From contig CABIXY010000004.1 in the NCBI GenBank assembly GCA_902362805.1, forward strand, positions 534,964 to 598,963: DNA of 64,000 nucleotides, in the 5' to 3' direction. Positions 8,116 through 14,722 of this stretch are shown here, piece by piece. A program made the translations under genes and the position numbers. Each line of letters starts with the position of its first letter. Position 1 is the stretch's first letter. The stretch is from Eubacteriaceae bacterium. GTDB lineage: Bacteria > Bacillota > Clostridia > Peptostreptococcales > Anaerovoracaceae. A model generated the notes under the pieces. That model was not told where the DNA came from. It did no database searches and saw nothing but the letters and a program-made list of their open reading frames with translations.

Positions 8116-8820
8116 CTATAAAAGCAGATAAAGCAACAGCAGCAGAGAGATTGCATTCAGAAATCCCGCCGCAGCTTGGTTTCCTGGCAGCCAGCCTGTG
8201 AAAACACCGGCAGCGATGACAACCATCAATAGAGTATAAGCGTTCAGTACAGGCTTTTTCATACTTTTCAGCCAGTTATATTTGCTTTTCTTTGCCTCTG
8301 CACAGACCAGATTGACTGAGTCAGAAGTCAGTACGATGAACAGTGGCAGCCCCAAAGCTACAGAAAAGCCAAAATTGTTGAAAAGCACATAAGTAAAAAT
8401 CGTCTCGATCCACGAATCAAAGAAATAGTAGAGGCCAAAACCGAGCATACAGGCAGCAGTCAGTGCTGATAAGGCTGATAAGAACACATAAAGGCTGATG
8501 TTCTTCCAGGTATGTACATTCGGTTCCTCTTTTTTCAACAGATGCCACAGCTTATAAGGCAGATAGGCCGCTATAAAGTTAGCAAAGAATCCCAGAACCG
8601 ATGTCAGATTGAAGGTTCCGAAGGCGTCGGCAATGAGGTTTCCGATTCCGCAGCCCAAGGCGCCGATCGAACCAAAGCTGAGCCCCGCCAACATAGGCAC
8701 CGCATTGACCGGTCTGACCTCTGTAAATCCCTCCACCAGTACCATGACCTTGAAAGCTGCGCCCAGCACAGCAAAGACCGCTGTACAAATCAGAAATTGT
8801 TTCCCCTTTGATAATCTCAT
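8116..8820 (-). CDS. ECF-S-like membrane protein, stand-alone paralogue of the SpoIIE sensor domain
   Basis: The 234-residue protein has five to six membrane segments. The stretch TEVRPVNAVPMLAGLSFGSIGALGCGIGNLIAD matches [34 protein letters not shown] in the downstream phosphatase, and LPYKLWHLL matches IPFKLWHAF. It looks like the same QueT/ECF S-component-like fold without an enzyme domain. It may bind a small ligand or act with the fused protein as a sensor. Its start overlaps the stop of the EamA gene by four bases. No ECF ATPase or T-component gene is nearby. Confidence 0.6.
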   Translation of the reverse strand: MRLSKGKQFLICTAVFAVLGAAFKVMVLVEGFTEVRPVNAVPMLAGLSFGSIGALGCGIGNLIADAFGTFNLTSVLGFFANFIAAYLPYKLWHLLKKEEPNVHTWKNISLYVFLSALSALTAACMLGFGLYYFFDSWIETIFTYVLFNNFGFSVALGLPLFIVLTSDSVNLVCAEAKKSKYNWLKSMKKPVLNAYTLLMVVIAAGVFTGWLPGNQAAAGFLNAISLLLLLYLLL

Positions 8821-9713
8821 GTCTTCTGCTCCTTTCTCTTATCGAGGAAGTCCGTTCCCGCTACAACCGCGCCTGCCATGATAAACATGGCTCCCAGCAG
8901 AGACTCCAAGTGAAACACTTCTTTGGCGCCGAAGCTGGCCGGAATCAGTAAAGCTAGAATCAGTGTTACAATAGGCTCGGTGGAGGCGATGATGGTAACA
9001 CTGACCGGGCTTGTATAGCGCTGAGAATACATCAGCATGATGTAGGCGTACGCCTTTGCAAAGAATGCCAAAATAAAGATGGACGACAGCAGCTCTTTCG
9101 TATATTCGATGCTGGCGAAAGTCCGAGGCTCTTCTATGAACCACAGCAAAAAACCGATGATCGCGGTAAAACACATCTGAACGACACCCAGGAGCAGGGG
9201 ATCCGTACTCTTGGTAAAATAGTCTGCAGAGATGGTGTAGACTGCCATAAACAGACAAGCGATAATCATATAAAAAGTGCCCGCGTTGAGGAATCCACTC
9301 AGTGCAAATTCACTGGTCAATGCCAGACCAAAGAGAATAATGGGAATCCCCAGCATGTTATTTTTCGTCGGATAGCGATGCAGCATCAACAGAAGTAAGG
9401 GAACAAATAAAATATTCAAAGAGGAGATAAAGCTGGCATTAGAGGAAGGGAGCTGATTGATGCCAGCCTTCTCTGCCAAAAGATTTCCAGCCATGAGCAA
9501 GGACAGCAAAAAACCCTGCCCCAATATCCGCAGAGTGATTTTTCGCAGCTGCTTTGCAAACACGATAACTAACACCACACTAGCTGTACCTGTGGTCAGT
9601 GTCAGATAGGCGTAAGATGATAAATCCGGCGGCAGGCTTTTGATAAAGACATAAGAAGCTGCCCAACAGAGAGTGATGGAAAATAGTACGATATTATTTT
9701 CTTTCCTCGTCAT
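8817..9713 (-). CDS. EamA/DMT-family transporter
   Basis: The 298-residue protein has ten predicted membrane segments in two homologous halves, as in EamA drug/metabolite exporters (N-terminal ITLCWAASYVFIK, second half beginning near NAGTFYMIIACLF). The substrate is unknown. It starts six bases after the small lipid- or membrane-anchored protein at 9720-10184 and overlaps the next gene. It therefore belongs to the operon that starts at the ECF-type promoter 10206-10233. Confidence 0.8.
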   Translation of the reverse strand: MTRKENNIVLFSITLCWAASYVFIKSLPPDLSSYAYLTLTTGTASVVLVIVFAKQLRKITLRILGQGFLLSLLMAGNLLAEKAGINQLPSSNASFISSLNILFVPLLLLMLHRYPTKNNMLGIPIILFGLALTSEFALSGFLNAGTFYMIIACLFMAVYTISADYFTKSTDPLLLGVVQMCFTAIIGFLLWFIEEPRTFASIEYTKELLSSIFILAFFAKAYAYIMLMYSQRYTSPVSVTIIASTEPIVTLILALLIPASFGAKEVFHLESLLGAMFIMAGAVVAGTDFLDKRKEQKT

Positions 9714-9719
9714 TGCAGA

Positions 9720-10184
9720 TCACTCCTTATCTCCGTAATAATAGGTCGATTGACTCTCTGTCATTTCCAGGAGAATGGAGTTCTGATTTAATGCAGTGAG
9801 AACTTCGTCCATGACAGCTTTGATTTGATCCTCTGTCACATCGTAGAAGGAATAGACCAGTGTGTTTTCCTGTGTCAGGGTGCCAGTTTCATCTACCCAG
9901 CCGCCGGTGGCTTTGGAAGACGTATATCCTTCCACATATCTGGTGCAGATTTTGTTGACGATGCTTCTCGCCTTGTCCGTAGAAATCAGCTGGCTGTAAG
10001 TCTCTTTGTCGTTGGTGCCGATATAGAGCGTGTATTTCTCCTTTGTTTCCACATCGTCAAAGGCTGTCTCCCCATGTGTCTGCGCCTCCCCTCCTGTCAA
10101 CAGGTAGATGGCTATTCCGCCAGTTGCCGTCAGGTTGATCAGCAGCAAGATGATAATGATGTTTTTCTTGATCTTCTTTTCCAT
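9720..10184 (-). CDS. Membrane-anchored DUF3574-like protein
   Basis: The 154-residue protein has one N-terminal membrane segment (about 9-30) and an extracellular domain. The pattern YTLYIGTNDKETYSQL, GYTSSKATGGWVDETGTLTQENTLVYSF resembles DUF3574, a small alpha/beta domain of unknown function (recognised by eye). It is the first gene after an ECF-type promoter of the same form as those of the peptide and exporter operons. That suggests it belongs to the peptide regulon, perhaps as a surface or immunity protein (inference). Confidence 0.6.
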   Translation of the reverse strand: MEKKIKKNIIIILLLINLTATGGIAIYLLTGGEAQTHGETAFDDVETKEKYTLYIGTNDKETYSQLISTDKARSIVNKICTRYVEGYTSSKATGGWVDETGTLTQENTLVYSFYDVTEDQIKAVMDEVLTALNQNSILLEMTESQSTYYYGDKE

Positions 10185-10205
10185 GAAACTTCTCCTTTAA
10201 GTCTA

Positions 10206-10233
10206 TATACGAATTGCGGCGCAAATCGTCTCA
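10206..10233 (-). promoter_or_regulatory. ECF-type promoter P3 (TGAGAC-N16-CGTATA)
   Basis: On the minus strand TGAGAC (10228-10233) and CGTATA (10206-10211) are exactly 16 bases apart, 22 bases before the start codon of the DUF3574-like gene. The same boxes and spacing occur at 11639, 14688 and 19722. The minus-35 box abuts the terminator of the histidine kinase gene. Confidence 0.75.
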
Positions 10234-10273
10234 AAAAAAATTACACTTCTATCAAAATAATAAAAGTGTAATC
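10234..10273 (-). terminator. Intrinsic terminator of the GHKL kinase gene
   Basis: The stem AATTACACTT/AAGTGTAAT is followed on the minus strand by eight T residues, two bases after the kinase stop codon. Confidence 0.85.
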
Positions 10274-10275
10274 TG

Positions 10276-11595
10276 TTAAAGTTCTTCTAGGATCAATACG
10301 ATCTGCAGAATAAAGGTCTGCTCTTCTGTGTAGTAGCGCAGATACCCGTCGTATTTATCGACCACTCGCTGTATGCTTCGCATGCCAAAACCATGCTGTT
10401 CCTGCTCCTTGGTGGATTGCAAAAGTCCATTTTTCTCTCGCAGTATCCCGTCAAAACTGTTGCGGATATCGAAGATCAACTTTTTCTTTTCGTATCGCAG
10501 CCTTATATGCAGTTCTCTTTCTTTACAGACTTTTCTGCAGCCTTCCACTGCATTTTCCAGGGCGTTGCCTAAAAGCACGCTCAAATCCATCTCGTTGCAA
10601 AGTATCTTTGCAGGCAGATCCGCCTCGCAGCTGTAAGTGATATCTTCTGTTTCAGACAGCCAGGCGTAGTAACTCAATATGACATTGGCGGTGCCATTTC
10701 TGCAGTACACCTTCACCTCTTCCATCACATTCCTGAAGTTCAGCTCCTCCAGATAGGCTTCGATTTTTTCGTACTGTCTGCTGCTGCAATACTCTGAAAT
10801 CATGCGGAAATGATGGGCCAGATCGTGGCGGATAATACGGGTCTGCTCTAAAGTGTTCATCATGTTCTTATACTGCTGCTCCATCTGCGCGAGCCTCATA
10901 CTGTTGATACGCTGTTCATTCTGCCGTTGTGCTTCTGCCAGACCTTTTTCAATTTCCTGGCTCAGATTTAAAATAGTATAGATGACCAATACTACAGCAC
11001 AATATATGGTAAGAATTAAAAGGACGGCAAAGCCATATTCTTTCGGACGTTCTGTGATGGGTTTTGGATAAGCAAAGAATACTACAAAAGCCAGATAGAA
11101 TAAACCTGTGACAACTGCCATCAAGCTCCAGCCTTTACTGACTGAGGCTAAGGCCTTCGCAAAAGGCTTTTTAACAAACCTCCACATCAGCCAGGCTGCC
11201 AGGAGCATCAGCGTACACCTGATAAGGACATGGGCGATGGGCCGCCAGCCAAAGCATGTATCTACGACGATAAACCCCAAACCATTTATCGAAGTGATGG
11301 ATAAAAGAGAAATAAAATAAGTGACGAGATATCTTCCTCCCTTATACTTTGAAAATACCCAGAACACCACGAAAGTGAGGGGTATCCAAATTGCCAGCAT
11401 AGAATTGTTTGCCGCCATGATACCTTTGAAATGAGCGACCGCAGCCATCATCAGCGCACACACTGACAGAGAAAAGACTGCCGTCATTTTATATCTTCTA
11501 TTCACTTTTTGGGGAACGTAGACACTGAAAAAGGTGATTAAAACGCATGCGATCATCACGATGTTGATGACAGTAAACTGATCTGCATTTAACAT
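10276..11595 (-). CDS. GHKL-family (AgrC/ComD-like) sensor histidine kinase
   Basis: The 439-residue protein has about six to seven membrane segments (1-210), a coiled-coil linker, an H-box TRIIRHDLAHHFRM and a C-terminal ATPase domain with the N-box LLGNALENAVEGC and glycine-rich HGFGMRSIQRVVDKYDG. This is the architecture of peptide-pheromone receptors. The ATG at 11595 has AAGGAGT just before it. The longer frame to 11667 would run through promoter P4 and is rejected. It lies next to a LytTR regulator, its likely partner, and to the double-glycine peptides, its possible ligands (inference). Confidence 0.87.
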   Translation of the reverse strand: MLNADQFTVINIVMIACVLITFFSVYVPQKVNRRYKMTAVFSLSVCALMMAAVAHFKGIMAANNSMLAIWIPLTFVVFWVFSKYKGGRYLVTYFISLLSITSINGLGFIVVDTCFGWRPIAHVLIRCTLMLLAAWLMWRFVKKPFAKALASVSKGWSLMAVVTGLFYLAFVVFFAYPKPITERPKEYGFAVLLILTIYCAVVLVIYTILNLSQEIEKGLAEAQRQNEQRINSMRLAQMEQQYKNMMNTLEQTRIIRHDLAHHFRMISEYCSSRQYEKIEAYLEELNFRNVMEEVKVYCRNGTANVILSYYAWLSETEDITYSCEADLPAKILCNEMDLSVLLGNALENAVEGCRKVCKERELHIRLRYEKKKLIFDIRNSFDGILREKNGLLQSTKEQEQHGFGMRSIQRVVDKYDGYLRYYTEEQTFILQIVLILEEL

Positions 11596-11638
11596 GAACG
11601 ACTCCTTATCGACTCTTCTAAAGATGATTCTGATAATA

Positions 11639-11666
11639 TATACGCATCCTTCGCAGAATTGTCTCA
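11639..11666 (-). promoter_or_regulatory. ECF-type promoter P4 (TGAGAC-N16-CGTATA)
   Basis: Minus-strand TGAGAC at 11661-11666 and CGTATA at 11639-11644 are 16 bases apart, 43 bases before the kinase start. It lies between the LytTR gene and the kinase gene, so the kinase can be transcribed on its own. Confidence 0.72.
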
Positions 11667-11694
11667 AAGCAGATCATATCAATGACAGTGTTAT

Positions 11695-12420
11695 TTACAA
11701 TGTGGTTTTGAGGACATATTGGTAATACGCTTCTTTCAAAGCCTTCATCTCCTGTCTGCGGATAGGCACCTGCGTTCCGTCCTCCATGTGAAATACTTTA
11801 TCTACCTTTATTACATTTTCAAAATTTACGATGAAGCTCTGATGGCAGCGGACGAAGCTTCTGCCCTCCACCTCATCCTCTACATCGACCAGCTTGGCGC
11901 TGATGCGGTGTACGTTTCCATCGCGCAAATGAATGTAAACGTAAGGTGTCTGGCTTTCCATATAGATGATGTCATTATAGGGAATCCGTTCCTGGGTCGT
12001 GCCGTTTTTCACTAAAAGACTTTCTTTTCTGTCGGCATGAAAAAAGCGCACAAAATTGTCCAAAAGTTCCACCAGAGTTTCTGCCTTGATGGGTTTCAGC
12101 AGATAGCTGTATGCGTGAACGCCGTAACCAGCGAGGGCAAACTCATCGGTGGTGGTGATTAAGATGATGCTCACTTTCTTGTCGTACTGGCGAAGCTGTT
12201 CTGCCACCTTCATGCCGTGGGATTTTTTCATAAATATATCCAAAAAAATCGCATCAAAACAGGTGCCGTCTCCATCAGCATAGTCGTCAAGAAGCACGCT
12301 ACCTTCTTCGTATTCTGTTATTTCAATTTTTTCGTTCCGTTTATAAAAATAAGCCGTCAAAACCTTTTTTACAAATTTCCGGTCCTCAGCAAAGTCATCA
12401 CAGATTGCAAACCGTATCAT
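11695..12420 (-). CDS. LytTR-family response regulator (AgrA/ComE-like)
   Basis: The 241-residue regulator has a receiver domain (1-120) with the acidic pair in AICDDFAEDR and the phosphorylated aspartate in AIFLDIFMK. A LytTR DNA-binding domain (about 135-238) follows, with YIHLRDGNVHRI and FVRCHQSFIVNF. Such regulators bind direct repeats upstream of bacteriocin, agr and virulence genes. It follows the sigma factor and the small cysteine-rich gene in the same direction with short gaps, so the three are probably co-transcribed. The partner kinase is encoded just downstream. Confidence 0.88.
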   Translation of the reverse strand: MIRFAICDDFAEDRKFVKKVLTAYFYKRNEKIEITEYEEGSVLLDDYADGDGTCFDAIFLDIFMKKSHGMKVAEQLRQYDKKVSIILITTTDEFALAGYGVHAYSYLLKPIKAETLVELLDNFVRFFHADRKESLLVKNGTTQERIPYNDIIYMESQTPYVYIHLRDGNVHRISAKLVDVEDEVEGRSFVRCHQSFIVNFENVIKVDKVFHMEDGTQVPIRRQEMKALKEAYYQYVLKTTL

Positions 12421-12448
12421 AAAAACTTCTCCTATATAAAATGATTCA

Positions 12449-12673
12449 TTATCTTTTCGGTTTCACGCGGTTCAAGATGTGCCTGCAGACACTGTTCTCC
12501 AGCATGATCTCGTTAGACCTTCTGAAATCCGCATACCGGCAGTACCAACATTCTTTTACGTTATAAGTCATGGCGTCGTCTGGTTCAAAGTATCGACACA
12601 CGTGGTCCGGCATGATGATCGGATATCCATCATTTGTAATACCAATTATACCACATACTTTTTTTTCTTCCAT
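12449..12673 (-). CDS. Small cysteine-rich protein between sigma factor and response regulator
   Basis: The 74-residue protein has no family that I recognise. It carries five cysteines and two histidines in metal-site-like pairs: KVCGI, DHVCRYF, ECWYCRY and SVCRH. It could bind zinc or an iron-sulphur cluster. Its place directly after the ECF sigma gene (14-bp gap) is where small anti-sigma proteins are often encoded, but it has no membrane segment and no clear HxxxCxxC ZAS motif, so that role is only a suggestion. The ATG at 12673 has GAGGAG eight bases upstream. Confidence 0.6.
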   Translation of the reverse strand: MEEKKVCGIIGITNDGYPIIMPDHVCRYFEPDDAMTYNVKECWYCRYADFRRSNEIMLENSVCRHILNRVKPKR

Positions 12674-12686
12674 CCTGCTATCTCCT

Positions 12687-13226
12687 CTATATGATATCTT
12701 CATAATGTATCCCTTTTTCCTGAAGATATTTCAGCATCTTTTTCAGCGCCCTCTCGTGGAGGGTTCTGATCGTGCTGCTGTTCTTTCCAAGGCGGCTGCC
12801 AATCTCCGTAAAACTGAGACCTTCAAAATATCGAAGATAGATAACTGGACGTTCCTTTTCGTTGAGTATAGCTATCAAAGCTTCTGTACTTCCTCGATAC
12901 GCCTGCGTATATTCTCTGTAGGCGTCTTCAAAAGAGAGGGAATATTTGACTGAATCGACATAATCCTCGATATCGGATTCCAACTTCGCTTTTCTATAGT
13001 AGTCGATGACCGTGTTTCTGGCGATGGTGTAAATCCAAGTAGAAAAAGAGGCTTTCCGCTCATCAAATTTATCTATATTCTCTACTACCTTCATAAAAAC
13101 GCTGCTGACCAAATCGTCACAGATGGCACTATTATTGATCTGATAATATATGTAATTATATATTTTAGGGAAGAATTCTTTGTAAATATCAATCAATATT
13201 TCTTCTGTATCCCGTCGTCTCTCCAT
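12687..13226 (-). CDS. ECF-type RNA polymerase sigma factor of the peptide locus
   Basis: The 179-residue protein has sigma region 2 (about 15-85; SAICDDLVSSVFMKV, then FSTWIYTIARNTVIDYYR) and region 4 (about 115-175; LRYFEGLSFTEIGSRLGK, then TIRTLHERALKKM). No other domains follow. The ATG at 13226 is chosen because GGAGG lies six bases ahead; the longer frame adds an implausible tail. It probably reads the TGAGAC-N16-CGTATA promoters found four times around it, since both boxes have ECF character (inference). No such promoter was found ahead of the sigma gene itself. Confidence 0.87.
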   Translation of the reverse strand: MERRRDTEEILIDIYKEFFPKIYNYIYYQINNSAICDDLVSSVFMKVVENIDKFDERKASFSTWIYTIARNTVIDYYRKAKLESDIEDYVDSVKYSLSFEDAYREYTQAYRGSTEALIAILNEKERPVIYLRYFEGLSFTEIGSRLGKNSSTIRTLHERALKKMLKYLQEKGIHYEDII

Positions 13227-13344
13227 TCTGTGCCTCCATTCTGTCCCGCTGTGTAACCTACTGCCATGATAGCAAAAAAAATTCCAAAAATAGTAAATCA
13301 CCGATTTCTGCACTTTTTTCATTGAAATCTGTCGTTTCGTCAAA

Positions 13345-13388
13345 ATACGACAAAAGACTTTCTCACATTTTCATGTTCAGAAAGTCTT
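13345..13388 (-). terminator. Hairpin terminator after the 65-residue protein gene
   Basis: The inverted repeat AAGACTTTCT/AGAAAGTCTT (13354-13388) begins at the stop codon of the 65-residue gene. The following minus-strand TTTTGTCGTATTTT is only moderately T-rich. It separates the peptide operon from the sigma operon. Confidence 0.65.
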
Positions 13389-13585
13389 CAGCGTTTTTTC
13401 TTTTCTTTTAATTGTTCAATCGCTTTCTGCTCCTCTTTGCTGATTCCGGCAGCCGCGATCTGCTCCTCGTATTCCTCGGGGATCTCCCTTGCCCGCAGCT
13501 TCTGATAGCGCAGGAGGTCGAGTAGCAGGCTGTCTTTGATCCTGCTGTCCTTAGAAAAGTCCTTTCGTACCCATCTCTCATTCAT
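13388..13585 (-). CDS. Small hydrophilic helical protein, unknown function
   Basis: The 65-residue protein is highly charged and probably all helical (LLLDLLRYQKLRAREIPEEYEEQ, then KEEQKAIEQLKEKKKR). I recognise no family. It has a good AGGAGG site and an ATG at 13585 (a TTG one codon earlier is possible). It lies between the peptide genes and the sigma gene, separated from the peptides by a tandem hairpin repeat. It has no membrane segment, so it is not a typical bacteriocin immunity protein. Confidence 0.6.
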   Translation of the reverse strand: MNERWVRKDFSKDSRIKDSLLLDLLRYQKLRAREIPEEYEEQIAAAGISKEEQKAIEQLKEKKKR

Positions 13586-13601
13586 CAACGTTCCTCCTAA
13601 T

Positions 13602-13793
13602 GGTCCTGCCCCAAATCTTTGATTTGGCTTGGCAGACCTTATGCTTTAGCGCCCCACAAGCGTCAGCGAGTGGCTAGGCGCTAGTCGTATAATAGGTCCT
13701 GCCCCAAATCTTTGATTTGGCTTGGCAGACCTTATGCTTTAGTGCCCCACAAGCGTCAGCGAGTGGCTAGGCGCTAGTCGTATAATAGGTCCT
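13602..13793 (-). repeat. Hairpin repeat B2, two tandem 93-bp units
   Basis: Units start at 13602 and 13695, with a third truncated start at 13788. They differ at one base. Each forms two hairpins: GGTCCTGCCCCAAATC with GATTTGG-CTT-GGCAGACC, and TAGCGCCCCAC with GTGG-CTA-GGCGCTA. They share the linker GACCTTATGC and the tail GTCGTATAATAGG with repeat B1. The repeat separates the three peptide genes from the 65-residue gene and may attenuate read-through. Confidence 0.85.
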
Positions 13794-13856
13794 CACCTTC
13801 TATAACGGGCGCCAGCTATGTACCTTACGCACATAGCTGTCCTACCCATCGTTGTT

Positions 13857-14102
13857 TTAGTCGTTTCTCACGGAGCAGACATGCCAGCTGTCATCTTTCA
13901 TCAGCTTGGTACATGCGCCGCAGGTATTCTTGAATGCCAGAAGCTTCAAGTTATAGAAATTTGATCCCGGATCATAGTACGGGCAATTCTTTGCAGAGGT
14001 CAAGGCTGTGGTAATCCTGTGTCCGTTATGGACGGCAGCACCGCCGTCTACACTTTCAAGTTCCATCTCGCTGAGCTCTGTCGGCATCTTCTTTTCTTCC
14101 AT
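13857..14102 (-). CDS. Double-glycine leader peptide C with four-cysteine core
   Basis: The 81-residue precursor has a leader MEEKKMPTELSEMELESVDGG, whose ELSEMELESVDGG end is a classic C39-peptidase recognition sequence. The core of about 60 residues contains GHRITT, SAKNCPYY, GSNFYN, TCGAC and WHVC. These motifs and all four cysteines are shared with the two neighbouring peptides. Start at 14102 after AAGGAGG; the longer frame is rejected. It is probably secreted and held by disulphides or a metal. No modification enzyme is encoded nearby. Whether it is an antimicrobial or a signal cannot be told. Confidence 0.82.
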   Translation of the reverse strand: MEEKKMPTELSEMELESVDGGAAVHNGHRITTALTSAKNCPYYDPGSNFYNLKLLAFKNTCGACTKLMKDDSWHVCSVRND

Positions 14103-14115
14103 GTCCAGATCCTCC

Positions 14116-14361
14116 TTACTCGTTTCTCGCATCGCACAGATGCCAACCGAATTCTGAAATCATGTGTACGCAGGCGCCGCAGGTATTGCTGATGCCTATG
14201 ACCTTTTTGTTGTAGAAGTTGCTGCCTGCCTCATAGAACGGGCATCCCTTTGCAGAGCTGACTCCCGTTATAATCCTGTGTCCGTTAAATACACCGGATC
14301 CACCGTCTACGCTCTGAATTTCTTCTTCCGTCAATTCTACTGCTTTCTTTTCCTCTGTCAT
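14116..14361 (-). CDS. Double-glycine leader peptide B with four-cysteine core
   Basis: The 81-residue precursor has a leader ending LTEEEIQSVDGG and a core with GHRIIT, SAKGCPFY, AGSNFYN, TCGAC and GWHLC. It matches peptides A and C at the cysteines and around NFYN and CGAC, while the segments between vary. Ribosome site AAAGGAGG, spacing eight. It is the middle gene of three, and only short gaps separate them, so all should be on one transcript from promoter P2. Confidence 0.82.
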   Translation of the reverse strand: MTEEKKAVELTEEEIQSVDGGSGVFNGHRIITGVSSAKGCPFYEAGSNFYNKKVIGISNTCGACVHMISEFGWHLCDARNE

Positions 14362-14381
14362 CTTACTTTCCTCCTTTAAAT

Positions 14382-14642
14382 TTACACTTCACAGGTTCTC
14401 GCTCTGCACACATGCCAACCATCGTCATTCATCAAATGTTTGCACGCGCCGCAGGTTCTGTTAATCGCCAAAATATGTTCGTTATAGAAGTTTCTTCCCG
14501 CTTCATAATACTGGCAGGTCTTCGCACTGGTGATTCCCGTTGTGATCATGTGGCCGTAGTAAAAGCCATTGTCTCCGCCGTCTACAGCCTCAATTTCCTC
14601 ATCAGTCAGCTCTGTGACCTTTTTTTCTTTTTCTTCAACCAT
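14382..14642 (-). CDS. Double-glycine leader peptide A with four-cysteine core
   Basis: The 86-residue precursor is first after promoter P2. Its leader ends LTDEEIEAVDGG, and the core has GHMITT, SAKTCQYY, AGRNFYN, TCGAC and GWHVC. It differs from B and C in an extra cysteine near the C-terminus (RARTCEV), so it has five cysteines. Ribosome site GGAGG seven bases before ATG. Its leader fits the C39 protease of the exporter encoded upstream. It resembles no bacteriocin class that I can name. Confidence 0.82.
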   Translation of the reverse strand: MVEEKEKKVTELTDEEIEAVDGGDNGFYYGHMITTGITSAKTCQYYEAGRNFYNEHILAINRTCGACKHLMNDDGWHVCRARTCEV

Positions 14643-14687
14643 ATTGTTTCCTCCATTGACATCCTTTGCGATTGCCTTGTATCTATA

Positions 14688-14715
14688 TATACGGCGCAGA
14701 CGTCAAAGTGTCTCA
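14688..14715 (-). promoter_or_regulatory. ECF-type promoter P2 (TGAGAC-N16-CGTATA) of the peptide operon
   Basis: Minus-strand TGAGAC (14710-14715) and CGTATA (14688-14693) with a 16-base spacer lie eight bases after the stop of the exporter ATPase gene and 45 bases before the first peptide start. The peptides can therefore be made separately from, and in excess of, the exporter. Confidence 0.77.
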
Positions 14716-14722
14716 AAAGTTT

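Noticed and set aside
13226..13354. An ECF-type promoter for the sigma gene itself (TGAGAA and CGTATT boxes)
   Set aside because: The boxes deviate and are only 10 bases apart, unlike the exact 16 in the other four sites.
13857..14642. Lanthipeptide or sactipeptide precursors
   Set aside because: No LanB/C/M, radical SAM or other modifying enzyme is encoded in the locus, and the core has few serines and threonines paired with the cysteines.
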